From Plantago major (lineage: Eukaryota; Streptophyta; Magnoliopsida; Lamiales; Plantaginaceae), in NCBI GenBank assembly GCA_026545765.1, contig CM048840.1, forward strand, positions 2,873,265 to 2,937,264: DNA of 64,000 nt, read 5' to 3'. The position numbers were made by a program, and so were the translations under genes. The notes below the pieces were generated by a model, which made no database searches, had not been told where the DNA came from, and saw nothing but the letters and a program-made list of their open reading frames with translations. Positions within the stretch are counted from its first letter, which is position 1. The number at the start of each line of letters is the position of its first letter. Shown here piece after piece: positions 1 through 10,876 of this stretch.

Positions 1-1
1 G

Positions 2-834
2 CAAGTCAAGCAACTCAATGATGGAATATTCATTAGTCAGACAAAGTATGCAAAAGACATGCTCACAAAGTTCAATCTTAAGCCTTCTGAAAAGAATGTT
101 GAGATACCTATGAGCATAGGAACCAAGATGACCTATACTGAATCAGATAAGAGTGTTGATGAACACAAGTATAGGAAATTGATAGGTTCACTACTTTACC
201 TTACTGCAAGCAGACCTGATATTCAATATGCAGTTGGAGTGTGTGCTAGGTTTCAAACAAATCCAATGCAATCACACTACAAAATTGCTATGAAAATATT
301 AAGGTATGTGAAAGGTACAGTAGATGTAGGTTTGTGGTATCCTAAAGAAAGTGGATTGAGTTTGGCTGGTTACTCAGATGCTGATTATGCTGGATCAATG
401 CTTGATAGGAAAAGTACCTCAGGAACTTGTCAGTTTCTGGGAACTATACTTATCTCATGGTTTAGCAAGAAGCAAAACTCAATTGCAACTTCTACCACAG
501 AGGCTGAATATATTGCTGCTGGTTGTTGTGCAACACAAATTCTGTGGATGCAACAACAACTCAGAGACTATGGTCTCAATGAAGAGAAAACTCCCATTTT
601 CTGTGATAACACAAGTGCTATTGCAATCACACAGAACCCCAAGTTCCATGCCGAACAAAGCACATTGATGTTAGACACCACTTCATCAGAGACCATGTTG
701 AGAAAGGCAATATAGAGATACTCAAGATTGGCACAGAAGACCAACTTGCAGATATCTTCACCAAGCCCCTACAAAAAAGCCGGTTCTTGACCTTAAGACA
801 TAGTCTTGGGTTAATGGAGATGCCTAAGGACTGA
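2..834 (+). pseudogene. Ty1/copia RT C-terminus and RNase H
   Basis: The frame is open from base 2 and reads the end of copia reverse transcriptase (SRPDIQYAVGVCARF) followed by RNase H. Visible RNase H landmarks are YSDADYAGS, DRKSTSGTC, the acidic TTEAEYIAA and IFCDNTSAI, which supply the expected catalytic Asp and Glu residues. Near 655-665 the frame shifts by one base. The downstream frame continues with the conserved tail motifs TKHIDVRHHFIRD and LADIFTKPL and stops with TGA at 832-834. The annotated-frame stop near 715 is therefore a product of the shift. Function in the family: synthesis of element cDNA and removal of the RNA template in virus-like particles. It is non-functional as written unless the shift is a sequencing error. 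Confidence 0.9.
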
Positions 835-1554
835 AAAATGTCCTAAATCTCTAAAGTCTGAATAAGTGAGGTAGAAAAGAAGTAGGCCTCTGAGAACATG
901 TTCTCAGAAAGCCAAGTTGATAAGAAGTGATGCAAAGGTTTCTGAGTAGCAACACTCAGAAAGGCAAAACATTTCTGGAACGGGTATCCAAAAAGGCAAA
1001 GGTTGGTACACACTCAATAAGTAAATAAAACTAGAACTTACTTACTGAGAGTGGGTCAAATACATTCAAACAACTGAAGCTTCTGACACTTGAATTCAGA
1101 AAGCTATTTAGTCATAAAGAGAAAAGACACACAAAGCCCGAAAAGTATAAGTTCTGGAAGTCAAACATGTCCAATGTCTTGTATTTTTGCTATTTTTATG
1201 ATAAACAATATAAAGATAAGGACTTGACACTCAGAATGATAAGTTCAAACTATTGAGTGTTCTTACTCTTTACTAAGTGACATAATGGATGTAACTTGTC
1301 AAAAATCCATCAAGTCGGCACAATACCATTTGTTGATTGATATCATTACAAGATATTCAATATAAGCCCTTGATGAATAAACGTTTGATCTCAACGGTTG
1401 AGATTAAAACAAAGCAAGTAATGTCTGTTGAGAAATGCAGACATGGCCCACTACGCATTTACTGAAGAACGTGTGTGATACCACGCCTATGCAGATACAA
1501 AGACACGCATTCATATTCAGTTGTATGTATGTTGTATTTATGTACATTTTGTCT
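835..1554. other. Spacer between pol and the extra gene of the retroelement
   Basis: No coding capacity is visible. The stretch is rich in TCTGAG/CTCAGA words in both orientations and contains a perfect 20-base palindrome at 889-908. It ends at a TATA box, so its 3' part may act as the promoter of the downstream extra gene. Confidence 0.4.
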
Positions 1555-1567
1555 GCTATATATATAG
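1555..1567 (+). promoter_or_regulatory. Internal TATA box before the extra gene
   Basis: A canonical CTATATATATAGG lies about 190 bases before an ATG at 1759. The sequence between them is A/C-rich and has no ATG in good context, like a plant 5' leader. It is distinct from the LTR TATA box at 7511-7520, so the element appears to have two promoters. Transcription start is inferred, not shown. Confidence 0.5.
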
Positions 1568-1758
1568 GACTTGGGCAAAAGACAAACACTTTTACCAATT
1601 AAATTTCATACTTGATCAAACAAAGAAAATCTCTCAAGATTTCGCAAAACCCTTCTCAAACTCAACTTCTTGTGTTTAGTCTTCTGAAAAGATAGACTAA
1701 TCCCGATTAATCTTGCAAAACCCCTCTGAAAACACTCACTCAAGACTCTATATAAGAG

Positions 1759-2832
1759 ATGGCACCCAAGAAGATGACCACCAAGAACCCTAAGGTCAAG
1801 ATCATCCGCTCGCCGAAAAGCAAGGAGGAAAGGAACTTAAGGTGTTGAATAAACGCCTTCTGGGAAAAGTTCACCCCATCTGACTGGAATCCAAGTCACA
1901 AGATGAATTGGGGAGCTTTTCTAGTGAAGAAGTATGTACCTGCAGTCATTTCTTCCAAACCAGATAGGAAACTGATATTGGGGATGCTGAAAAGTTCCCA
2001 TATCTTTAAGTTTCGTCACGCACCAAAGGGACGATCCACACTAGATGTGCTGGAGTTCTATAACAACTCCAAAATCTTCACAAAGGTTGTGAATAATGAA
2101 GAAGAGAAATACATGCAGACTGAAGTTCAAGGATAAGAAATTATCCTAGACTGCAAGACTTTCTGCAAGATATTCCGATTGAAAAATCGAGGAACAATTG
2201 AAGACATCAACATCAGGGATGCTCCCATGATCCAAGGTGTTAAAGAGCTATTTGAAGCAATCCAATTAGAGAATACAAAGGGTTGCCCAGGAGACTTTGT
2301 TCTGAAAGCCATCAGAACTAGTCATCTCCAGAAACACTGGAGTACTTTAGCTCTCATTATGGTCCGTTGCTTTGATGGCAACAAGGGTGGAGTAGACCAG
2401 ATAAGCATGGAGAGATGGATGATGATACATCTTCTGAACAAGAAGCATGAAGGGCAGGAAACCCACTTCAATTGGGGGAAGTACGCCTTCAACAAATTCC
2501 TTGGACGTATTTAGGAATTTGAGCCCAAGATCATCAATGGCTTTGCTGAGCCAAAGGCCAATATGCACTTTGGCCTCAGAATTTGTCACATTCTGCAAAC
2601 AATGGGAATCACTCTCAGAGAGAGGCAGGAAATCCCAGTCACCAAATCCCTTTTCAGACACGCCTTTGAAGAAAAGGAGAGACTTTCTGCTGAGAAAGCA
2701 CTCAGAGAGGCAGAAGAAGAAGAAACTGCCCAACAAGGTGATGAGGTTTCTGAGCCAGCTTCAGCTCAACCTCAAACTGCCAAGAGAAAAAGGACTCAAC
2801 ACAAAAGAGTACCTAAGCCCCAAGAAAAGTAA
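1759..2832 (+). pseudogene. Extra ORF of retroelement, N-terminal domain (plant-transposon-protein-like)
   Basis: An ATG at 1759 starts a lysine-rich segment (MAPKKMTTKNPKVK). The same product then continues in pieces broken by stops near 1846, 2135 and 2513 and by small shifts, to a stop at 2832. Recognisable blocks include LEFYNNSKIFTKVVNNEEE, FCKIFRLKNRG and FNWGKYAFNKFLG. These have the layout of the domain often annotated as putative plant transposon protein in retroelement extra ORFs; this is recalled similarity, not a search result. The C-terminal part (2563-2832) is a charged helix with probable coiled coil, ending in a basic KRKRTQHKR cluster that could be a nuclear signal. The biochemical role is unknown. 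The several in-frame stops make this copy inactive as written. Confidence 0.55.
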
Positions 2833-3128
2833 ATAGAGGCACAACCTTCTGGAGACAAGGTCTCATAAAATGTTGTTCGCCCAGAAAGGCGGTTCCAGAA
2901 AGCACCAAAGATTCTGAGCCAGGCAGCTCCAGAACTATCAAGGGATGACCGCAACATTATAGATGGGTCACCCCAACTGACAAGGACTGAAGAGGATGAA
3001 CAAATCCTAGAGGCACTCAAGAGGTCCAAGATAGAAACACATGGACGGGAGCATCTAGCTCAGCTCCTTAAGGTCAAAGGAGCACTTCTGCCTAGCAGGA
3101 AGAAGAAGGCCTGGGAGAAGAAAATAAA

Positions 3129-4815
3129 ATGATGGAAGATGTCGCCATTGCTTCCACATTCACAATGCCAGTACTTAATATTGCTGAAGAAAATCCTGTT
3201 TTAACACAGGTTCCTCAACCTTCTGAGAGAGCTCAACTCTCAGAAAGGGATCAAACTGAGATGGAGACTCAGAATGATACTGCAGAGGAGACCAACAATG
3301 AGCACAGAGAGACTGTGGAATCACCACAAGTCCAAGAGACCAATGATCAGCCTGACCCTATTCAGGTAGCAAAAGTAGTTTGTATCTAACTTGTCAACAT
3401 TAAAATGTTAACTTGTTACTCATAAGCTTCATTTGTTACAGGCCAACATGGAGACACACTTTCAGGGGGAAGCCCCTCTGAATGAAGAAGAGGTTCCTCC
3501 AACCTCAGAACAACAAGAAGAGCCTGTCCTACAGGTAGTTAAGTTATCTCTGAATATAAAATAACTTGCTTGAAATATTCATATCTTGTGTTCTAACTTC
3601 TTTTTGTCTCTTATTAGGCTCCAACTGGGGAAGTAAGTGAGGTGGAACCTACACCATCAAACCAGGAAATTCCAGAGGCTGAAAAGCTCTCTGAGGAGAT
3701 ATTTGCTGAGCCTTCTGTTGAGAAGGTAAGTATCAGTAAATTTTCCTTTAAGAATACCTTGGATGGAGAAACAGTTGTGTTATTTCCTCCAAAGGAAACT
3801 GAAACTGTTGAACAAGCAGTATCTGCAGAAAAGGTTCCAGAAACCCCCAAGGTTTCTGAGAAAGATGCCGCTGAGCTTCCTCACTTGGAAGTAAGTGAAG
3901 TCTCATAAAGCATTTTTCCACTTATCTTTTCTGTTAACAGTTTCTAAACATATTTGATTTTAATTCTCAGGTTCTAGCAGAAAGAAAGGTTGATGAGGAT
4001 CAGACTTCTCCTCACAACAAGGTATCTGAGGCCTCTGTGCCCAAGCAAGCAGAAGTACAGGATAATGAGCCTAGTGTTTCTACACAGGTATGCTCAGGAA
4101 GCCTATTTTCGCTTACAGATACTAACTCAAGTGGTTTGATTTGAGCAAAACTAACTTGAACACTTTCTTTCAGGCTCAAAGTCTAGTGCCAGTTGATTTA
4201 CTCAAGGCCTTCCAGAAGCACACCTTAAAGAAACATCTCAAGTGCTTCAGACAATGGCAGAAACTCAGAAAGGCTGACCTTTCTGAAGTAGCCAGAGTAA
4301 TCGACGTCCCAGAGAAGAGAGCAATCGCCTTCAACCTGGAGGATCACATCCATGCATTGTTCCCAACAGAGTCCTACTCGTTTGCCACTCTGATGCATGA
4401 AGACTTCATTCATGAATTAGCACAAAGACTTACAGCAAATTTCAAGTCTGCGGATGCTCAAACCCAAGAGCAGATGGTTACCCATCCTGCCTTGCCCAGC
4501 AAGCTCACAACCTACCCAACTGAGCAAGAGGAAGTTAATGGGAGGATGATCACACTTCCTGATGTGATCAACCTGGATTCTGAAGATAAGGAAGAGATGG
4601 ACGAAAATGATTATCAAGAACCTCCCTCTGAGCATCCAAACCAAGAAGCAAAGAACAAGAGTGATGATGATGATGATGACCAGAATGATGATCCTCAACC
4701 TAGACAAGGTGGGATTCAGAAAGCCAACAACGGAAGTGGAGAACAGGCTATTCCTTCCAATGTTCAGAGAGCCCCATCATCATCACCTCCCAAGTCTCAT
4801 CAAGATATCCAATAG
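3129..4815 (+). pseudogene. Extra ORF of retroelement, intron-bearing acidic segment
   Basis: The Glu/Pro/Val/Ser-rich coding sequence is interrupted by five short stretches with good GT..AG borders: 3366-3441, 3535-3617, 3726-3794, 3891-3970 and 4088-4173 (69-86 bases). The exons between them are 93, 108, 96 and 117 bases, all multiples of three and all in phase 0. Without splicing each exon runs into an in-frame stop inside the following stretch in most cases. The last exon (from 4174) codes for a more ordered segment (QAQSLVPVDLLKAFQKHTLKK) and then a poly-Asp acidic tail, with a stop near 4815. The ATG at 3129 directly follows a one-base shift from the upstream frame (…KKKAWEKKIK). No enzymatic motif is recognised. 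Splicing is inferred from sequence only. Confidence 0.5.
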
Positions 4816-6531
4816 GCTGAGCACAATGATGCCATAGAAGAAATTTCAGCCGAGAAGGATTATGAGAGTGATGCTGAAGAAGACCGCAACCTGATTACTG
4901 CAGAAGAAGATGAGAGACTTATCACTCAGCAAAAGAGAGCCCTACTTGCTCCTCATATCTTCTCTGCACCAGGTAGTTCAAGAAGTGAAGAGCACCGTGC
5001 AGGAACAGTGTCTTTTTGGAACTCAGAGAGACACTAGTTGCCCAAGACACGTATGCTAAAATCCCCTGAAGAGATGAAGCCATTGCCGCTTTACTCAACA
5101 GAGCAACCAGATAGCTCTCTCTAAAGACCTAGGTTGGTCAGGATGAGGATTGTAACAATGCTAATGCAAGATTGAATGAAGCCAACCATGTCATTCCGCA
5201 AGCCAACGCCATCCTAAGGCCGCTTGAAGAGCTCAATGAAAGGAGCAGGAACTGGTTAAAGGTAACAAAGAGTCAAGAAGGAACTTCAAGAATTAGTCAG
5301 GGTGCACAACAATCTCCAAAAGAACTTTGAGTCACTCTCTGAAGCTTATGCTATCATGAGTCAGTCATTCATGACTAAGGGGGAAGAGATGCCTCGGAAA
5401 GGCAGAGGAAGAAAAAGAAAACAATCAATTCCTCCCTCCTCAGGTCAACTAGTCATCAAGGACACTGGAGATGCCCTTGTTGAAGAAGTTGTTCCAGATC
5501 AACCAGCCAGAAGACTGAGAAGTATGGTTACTAGGGGAACTAAGTCCCTTAGGATCTCAGATGGGAACAGCCAGAATAATCCTGAAGAAGGAGAGGTAAG
5601 AGGTCAAGAAGGCTGCAAGCCTCACAACTGGAACCACTATGATGATGAGGATGAATCTGATACAGATGAGCATCCAATTCACAAGAGAAGAAGGCAAGCA
5701 AGCACCTCACAACCTCCTCTGGCAGCAAGGCCTTTGGAAGCCAGAACTCCTTCTGGAAATACCAAGTTAATACAAGGAACATCCACCAGCGCAGCCCCAA
5801 GGCAGGAATAAAGGGTTAGAGGATCTCCTGGCAGAAGGCCACCTAACAGAAAGGCAAGAAGGGATTCCGGTTGGTAGCAAAACAGAAACTCATCAAGAAA
5901 GGCCAACTGATGCCCACATTGAGTATGTGAAGACTAGCAATTAAGAGTCTTCATATAGGTGCATTCTGAACAAGAGAGGGTATTGGATTCTGGAACTACA
6001 ACATCTACTTGTCAATGATAAGTTTCCAACTCCCATCCTCAACCAGATCCTAAAATGGAGAGAAGGCAAGCCAGAATTGCTAAAACCTGAGCACCTTCAT
6101 GCCTGGCTAAACTTTGAAGTAGAAAAGAGGAATGAAGCCAGAAAGATGGATCTTTCTTTTGCCTGTCCTTACCCAAAGCCTGATGATGTACACAAGGTAA
6201 GAAAACTGGATGGTAGCTACAACAGGAAGACAAACTAGGTGTTTCAACCTATGAGTCATTCTATATGACATTGGATGAATACCTAGATGATATACACTAT
6301 TTGGAAGAAATATACAAGTATTTCAACCTATCTCAACTGCATATAGACCACTCCTGGGTCTGGGGAAAGTACTTCTGGGTCAAACACTTTCTGAAGAAGA
6401 ATCACAAGCTTGGCAAGAGTTACCATGAAATATGTGACTTATCCAGAAAGACAGAGCTCTCTATCAGAAGGATTCTTTATGACTATGTCCAAGAATGCAG
6501 AAAAGTGGATGATCAGTCAATCGATCCGTAG
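4816..6531 (+). pseudogene. Extra ORF of retroelement, C-terminal pieces
   Basis: The reading frame continues in fragments after 4815 (AEHNDAIEEISAEKDYESDAEED). A clearer open piece at 5302-5811 starts with a helical segment (LQKNFESLSEAYAIMSQS), followed by basic RKGRGRKRKQ and, after an acidic run, KRRRQ; both are plausible nuclear signals. A further piece at 6265-6531 (MTLDEYLDDIHYLEEIYKYF) is aromatic-rich. The pieces are separated by stops and shifts, so it is unclear whether they formed one protein. None has transmembrane segments or a signal peptide, so an envelope glycoprotein is not supported for these parts. Confidence 0.4.
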
Positions 6532-6936
6532 AAGGGTGTCAAGAACTTGAGGTATCCGAACCCAAGTTGCATTTCAAGACTTGAAGACTAGTAACATTAG
6601 AATACTCTCTTGGAGATCGATTCTCCTTTGTTCGATTTACTTAGTATGTTTTGTTACTTTTGTAATCTTGCCGATTGTTTCAATTTCTCTATCCGTAAAA
6701 GTTGCATCTTATTCAGATTCGTACTGCACTATCTGAAGATCATACTCTCAGATACATTCTAATAGATGACAACTTATCGACAAAGATCAGTTCTTGTGAT
6801 TTGGTTGATGTTTACTTTCTGCACTTAATTCAACTAAAATTGAATATCATTTGAAATGATTAAGTGGTGGATTGTTTTCTCTTCCAAGGTTACAAATTTG
6901 TAATAGGACTTAAAAGATAGTCATGGATGACTGATC

Positions 6937-6951
6937 AAAAAGGGGGAAATT
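6937..6951 (+). promoter_or_regulatory. Polypurine tract
   Basis: AAAAAGGGGGAAATT lies immediately before the TG that begins the 3' LTR. This is the standard site where plus-strand DNA synthesis is primed, and its position fixes the LTR start at 6952. Confidence 0.8.
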
Positions 6952-8346
6952 TGTTAGGAATATCTGTTAGTATTTTGATCACTCATCACATGTTCTTATC
7001 TTAGCCAGAAAGGTGATTAAGTACTCTTGGTTCACTTGAACATTGTAAAAGAGGAAATCACTAAGTATGATTAGTCTAGTAAAATCTTGTATTAGGATTA
7101 TAGGTCTCTGAGTGTAATTTTTATTTCCAGAAGACCATGAAGATCAATCCTAGCAATGGAGCTTTTCTGAAGATTAGAAGACCAAAGATCCACAAGATTT
7201 ATGAAGATATAAAGGTTTAGTCTAACTCGGAAGACTATGTCCTTAATCCTTTCTTAAGTGTATTTACTTACTTTTGAAATATGATTCGACATATGACATC
7301 ATGAGTATGGAGCATGCAAGCCATCGAAGGCTCATGTATTCGTTGAAGACCACAGGAAGAAATAGTACAAGTGCATTAATCAGACAGTAAAAGTCATTAA
7401 GCACTCCTCTCGAGACATGAGACAAGGACTTCGAGTACTCATTTCAAGATAAGTATGGACCAATTTGAATTGTTTCTAACGGATATCATTCCAACAACTC
7501 TCAAATTCATCTATATATATCACACTTAGATCTTTGAAATACACCTTAGAACGCCTATCTTGCAAACTTACCATCAAGCAAAGTATTCTCTCAAGCACTC
7601 TACTACCCTTTCTCGAAAGCTTTGCTCAAGAATCACTAGTAGTTCTAAGTTGTCTCAACCTTAACAAGAGATTGTTATTCATGAAAGAGTTGAACTATCG
7701 ATTCCCTTCAAGCTCATTCTCGATCTGACATCAATTACTGGGTCAAGAAGAGCAAAATGCCATCCACTGAACAAGTGTATTAAGTAGTCTTGTTCTATTA
7801 GGCTCTCTGAAAACATAACTGAGAAGTTATACGAGAAGCCTCTCTGACAAACCTTATAACCAACACCATCAAGGCGTGGAGTAGAGGAAATACTTGATTT
7901 GGGAAATCAAGGAATAACTCCAAGGTTATCTGAGTAGAGGAAGTACTTAGCTCTAGGAGCTGGGGAATAACTCAGGGGGAACATTTGATTGGGAACCATT
8001 TGTTTAAGAATCTTAGAATAGGATTATGTAAGGTGAACTCAATTATCTGTTCTAGTGAATTCTAGGTCTCAGAAAGACCGAAGTGGATTAGTTGGAGGAT
8101 TACGCCACCTCCAGATACCACTATACTTGCTGTGTCATTTACCTTTCTGTATTTACATTTCAGCAAAGCACACACACACATACTTATTGTTTCTGCACTT
8201 ACCTATCTTAAAGTCTTCCGCGCTCTGAATTTAAGTATCAAAAACCCCCAGGTTTCTGAGAAACTGTGTTTATCGACAAAAGTTTTAAAAGACATTCAAC
8301 CCCCCCCCCCCCCTAGTCTTTTACTTTACCGTTATCTGGACCAACA
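6952..8346 (+). repeat. 3' LTR of SIRE-like element
   Basis: The LTR starts TGTTAGGAATATC right after the PPT and ends CCAACA. It is about 1,395 bases long. A TATA box (7511-7520) with a following C/A-rich leader marks the probable U3/R region, and a run of C near 8300 lies close to the 3' end, as in related long copia LTRs. The right end abuts a fragment of a minus-strand gypsy element, so the two are nested or rearranged. No coding function is expected; short ORFs here are spurious. Confidence 0.75.
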
Positions 8347-8364
8347 AGTATTAATTTGAGCACA

Positions 8365-9504
8365 TCACAACTTTCGTTGCTTGCCTTGTACCTCATAAGT
8401 GCAGGTACAGGAGTAGATATCAATAATCATGCGGGTCGCTTTGATGAATGGTCGCCCAAGCAACATCGTATCCTTTCCTTTTGCACCAAGTGCTTGAGGC
8501 GGCGACTCAATTATGATGAAATCAGTAGGCACTGCAACTCCATCCAGTTCAACTTTGACACCCTCAATTACTCCCATAGGTCGGCTACGGGACCCATATG
8601 CTAGTAATATCATACACTTCAATGGCTTCATTCCCTTAAGACCAAGCTCCTCGTAAGTGCCAAGTGTCATTAGGTTGCAGCTAGAACCAGTATCCACCAC
8701 GCCAACAACATCTAGGACCTCTCCTATTCCTACCAACAGATTGAAACTGTCAGAATCACTTATACTCTTAGTCCCTTTCTCGATTACCTGTTGTACTACC
8801 TCTGTGGGTTTCTCAATCGCCTTCTTAACTGGATCTTTTGAAACCACTGGAACTGAGTGTGCTTTAACCTCTGGCTCCAGAATTTGAGTCAGACCAAGCT
8901 GAATAGACTCCTCAACATGTGGGATTACTCCCTTCCCATTACAACAAGAACAAGTAGTATTCCTTCCTTGAGTTACCTGCACTGCTGGTGTCGATTCCTC
9001 GGTAATAGTTAATTTCACCATAAAGCTCTTCTCCACGGTACTAGAGAGCTTACGAGCCTCTTGTAGTTGATCTCTCGCAAGTAACTGTCCCATGGCCTCC
9101 TCGAGCCTTTTCAGGGATTGCTCCATCCTTTCTGCATGCTTCTCCGAGTTGTAATAGTACTGCTCAGACTCATCCATAAAGCGCCTCAGCTCAAAAGGTT
9201 CCTGCTCATGCTAGTGTTTTGGTGGGGCTGGTTGGGTTAGCGGGGCATTCTCATAGAAATTTTTACCATGGCTCATGTTGCTATTCAGCACCCAGCCTCC
9301 CTTTTGTCTGTTTTGGACCCAGTTGACTATCTTAGTGTAGGGGTTTCCAGCCACTGCTTCTGGAAGTCGGCACATATTGGCATTATGTCCATAATTACCA
9401 CACAGGTTGCACCTCTCATTCGCCTGGCGATTCTGCAGAATCCCAGGTTGGTAGTAATCTCCGTATCTTGCCATTCCTGAAACTCTACTAGCAGAAAATC
9501 TCAA
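8365..9504 (-). pseudogene. Gypsy gag zinc knuckle and aspartic protease
   Basis: Two pieces lie in one frame separated by a single stop at 9211-9213. The first (9504-9211) contains the CCHC knuckle CNLCGNYGHNANMC, which binds genomic RNA. The second contains a heptad-like helix (residues about 10-35 after 9177), a CSCCNGKG cysteine cluster, and the retropepsin fold with active-site VVDTGSSCNLM followed by LLGRPFIKATR. It ends at TGA 8367-8365. In the family this protease matures Gag-Pol. The start at 9504 is only the first available Met; the N-terminal bulk of Gag is absent. Inactive as written because of the stop and missing polymerase. Confidence 0.85.
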
Positions 9505-9604
9505 CTATAGCTTAGTTTCTGTTAGTCCTAGTGAACTCAAAACACAGATAGAAACAAGCAAACAAAAACAATTAAACACTCTAAAACACCACAGTAGGAG
9601 TTAA

Positions 9605-9623
9605 CTCCCCAGCAGCGGCGCCA
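9605..9623 (-). promoter_or_regulatory. Primer binding site, tRNA-Asp type
   Basis: On the minus strand TGGCGCCGCTGCTGGGGAG lies four bases after the LTR end. It matches the complement of the plant tRNA-Asp(GTC) 3' end at about 17 of 19 positions, from knowledge of that tRNA. It fixes the orientation of the gypsy remnant. Confidence 0.8.
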
Positions 9624-9627
9624 AATT

Positions 9628-10876
9628 TGATGTGCTCAAATTAGTATTTGATAAAAACTAAGTAACTAAAGCAGTTGTTGTAGCAGACTTTAACTACGAG
9701 GTCGATCTCAAGGAGCTAACTAAGATGTTGTGAGGTTTTCGAGTATCAAATCGTTTGACGTTTGCAAGTAGTAGATAAAAGTTTGAGAATGTTTGAAGAT
9801 TAAACTAAGGAAAACTGAAAATTATTTGAATCAAGAGAAGAGAAATAGACACGGTAGCTTTCGGATTAATCGAATCTAGGATCTAACACGGTGTTCATAT
9901 GCTGTCACAGTTATTTGTCCAAACAGATTATCGAATTCAATTCAACCAAGACATTCTTTGAAAGTTTGAAGTAGTGGAATCAATCGATTGTCAGACGATT
10001 GATCCTTAACCGGAATAAGTTTGAGAATACAGATTAAGAGTATTGAAATCGGGTTCTTACGAAGTTACGAGATTAATTTAACACATATGAACAAACCCTA
10101 GGTTGAGATCCCAAATCGATTAATCCTGCATGATACCGCATCTATCAAAGAGTTTAGCTACTCATATCAATGGTGATAACATGCACAATCACAAGCATAA
10201 TCGAACTAAGCATCATAGAAGAGATTACGAACATAAATCAATCAATCAATCACAAAGTAGAAGTAATTGCAAGAGAAAGAGTAATTATGTTGATAATCTA
10301 ACCTCGAGGATCAAGATCCAATGTCAATGTACGATTACAATGATGAAAACTAAGGCAAAACCTAAGCTAGGGTTCTTGCTAAAGAGAGAAAAGAAAAGAA
10401 AAGAAGAATAGAAGTGAAAAGAAGTGCCCTTGAAACGTTTAAAGTCGGCAATATATTCTGCGTTAAAACGCTCAATCGCGACTCGCTCGTAAACTCGTCA
10501 GAATCGACTTGTCATGCGTAAATACTTGTTCTTCTCTGACGGATCGGTCATGATCGTGGCTGTATGTGCTACTCTTGTTTCAGCTCAGCCGCGATCGGGT
10601 TTGAATACCCGTCGCGACTGACTCAAAAAATCACCAAAAACCCCGCTGAGTATTAGAATCGATCATGGGGTCTTCAAATCAGAGTTTTGAGCCTTCGTAG
10701 CTCGAATACGACCTCGTAAACGTGGCCTTCTCCTCCTTTTTTCACCTAGAAATGTGTAAACCTGTACAACACAACAAAAACACAAAAACACATAAAAACG
10801 AACTGAAAACACAAACCAAGACTATCAAAAGATGGTAAAAAAGAACTAGATGAGACTCTAAAATATAGGCTCATCA
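9628..10876 (-). repeat. 5' LTR of gypsy element
   Basis: On the minus strand it begins TGATGAGCCTATATTTTAG and ends GAGCACATCA, about 1,249 bases. The end is defined by the adjacent PBS; the start by the typical TGATGAGCC terminus. No ORF in it looks real. Confidence 0.75.

Larger units (their letters stand above)
1..8346 (+). mobile_element. SIRE-like Ty1/copia LTR retrotransposon, 3' portion
   Basis: The window opens inside the reverse transcriptase of a Ty1/copia element; the 5' LTR, gag, protease and integrase lie upstream of base 1. In order one sees the RT end and RNase H (2-834), a long extra region (835-6936), a purine-rich tract (6937-6951) and a 3' LTR (6952-8346). A long region between pol and the 3' LTR, a PPT of the A-rich then GGGGG type, and an LTR longer than 1 kb are typical of the SIRE/Maximus lineage, which often carries an env-like or extra ORF there. 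Here that region is unusually long, about 6 kb. The right boundary is inferred from the terminal CCAACA, which mirrors the TGTTAGG start. The TSD cannot be checked because the left end is missing. Confidence 0.85.
8347..10876 (-). mobile_element. Ty3/gypsy element remnant (Athila/Tat-like), truncated at its 3' side
   Basis: Read on the minus strand, a complete 5' LTR (10876 to 9628) is followed by a tRNA-Asp-type primer binding site, a zinc knuckle, an aspartic protease, and then a break at about 8367. No reverse transcriptase, integrase or 3' LTR follows; the SIRE-like LTR begins instead. The tRNA-Asp PBS and the LTR start TGATGAGCC fit Athila/Tat-type gypsy elements. Less than 130 bases separate the PBS from the first coding piece, so most of gag is missing. 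The element is either an internally deleted copy or a non-autonomous gag/protease-only form. Confidence 0.75.

Noticed and set aside
1759-6531. Reading the extra ORF as a retroviral-type envelope protein
   Set aside because: No signal peptide, membrane segment or cleavage site is visible; the segments are acidic or nuclear-signal-like, so only an extra ORF of unknown role is supported.
8290-8313. Run of C near the LTR end, and a second C run at 31434-31443
   Set aside because: Homopolymers typical of copia LTR ends or simple slippage; lengths are also unreliable in sequencing.
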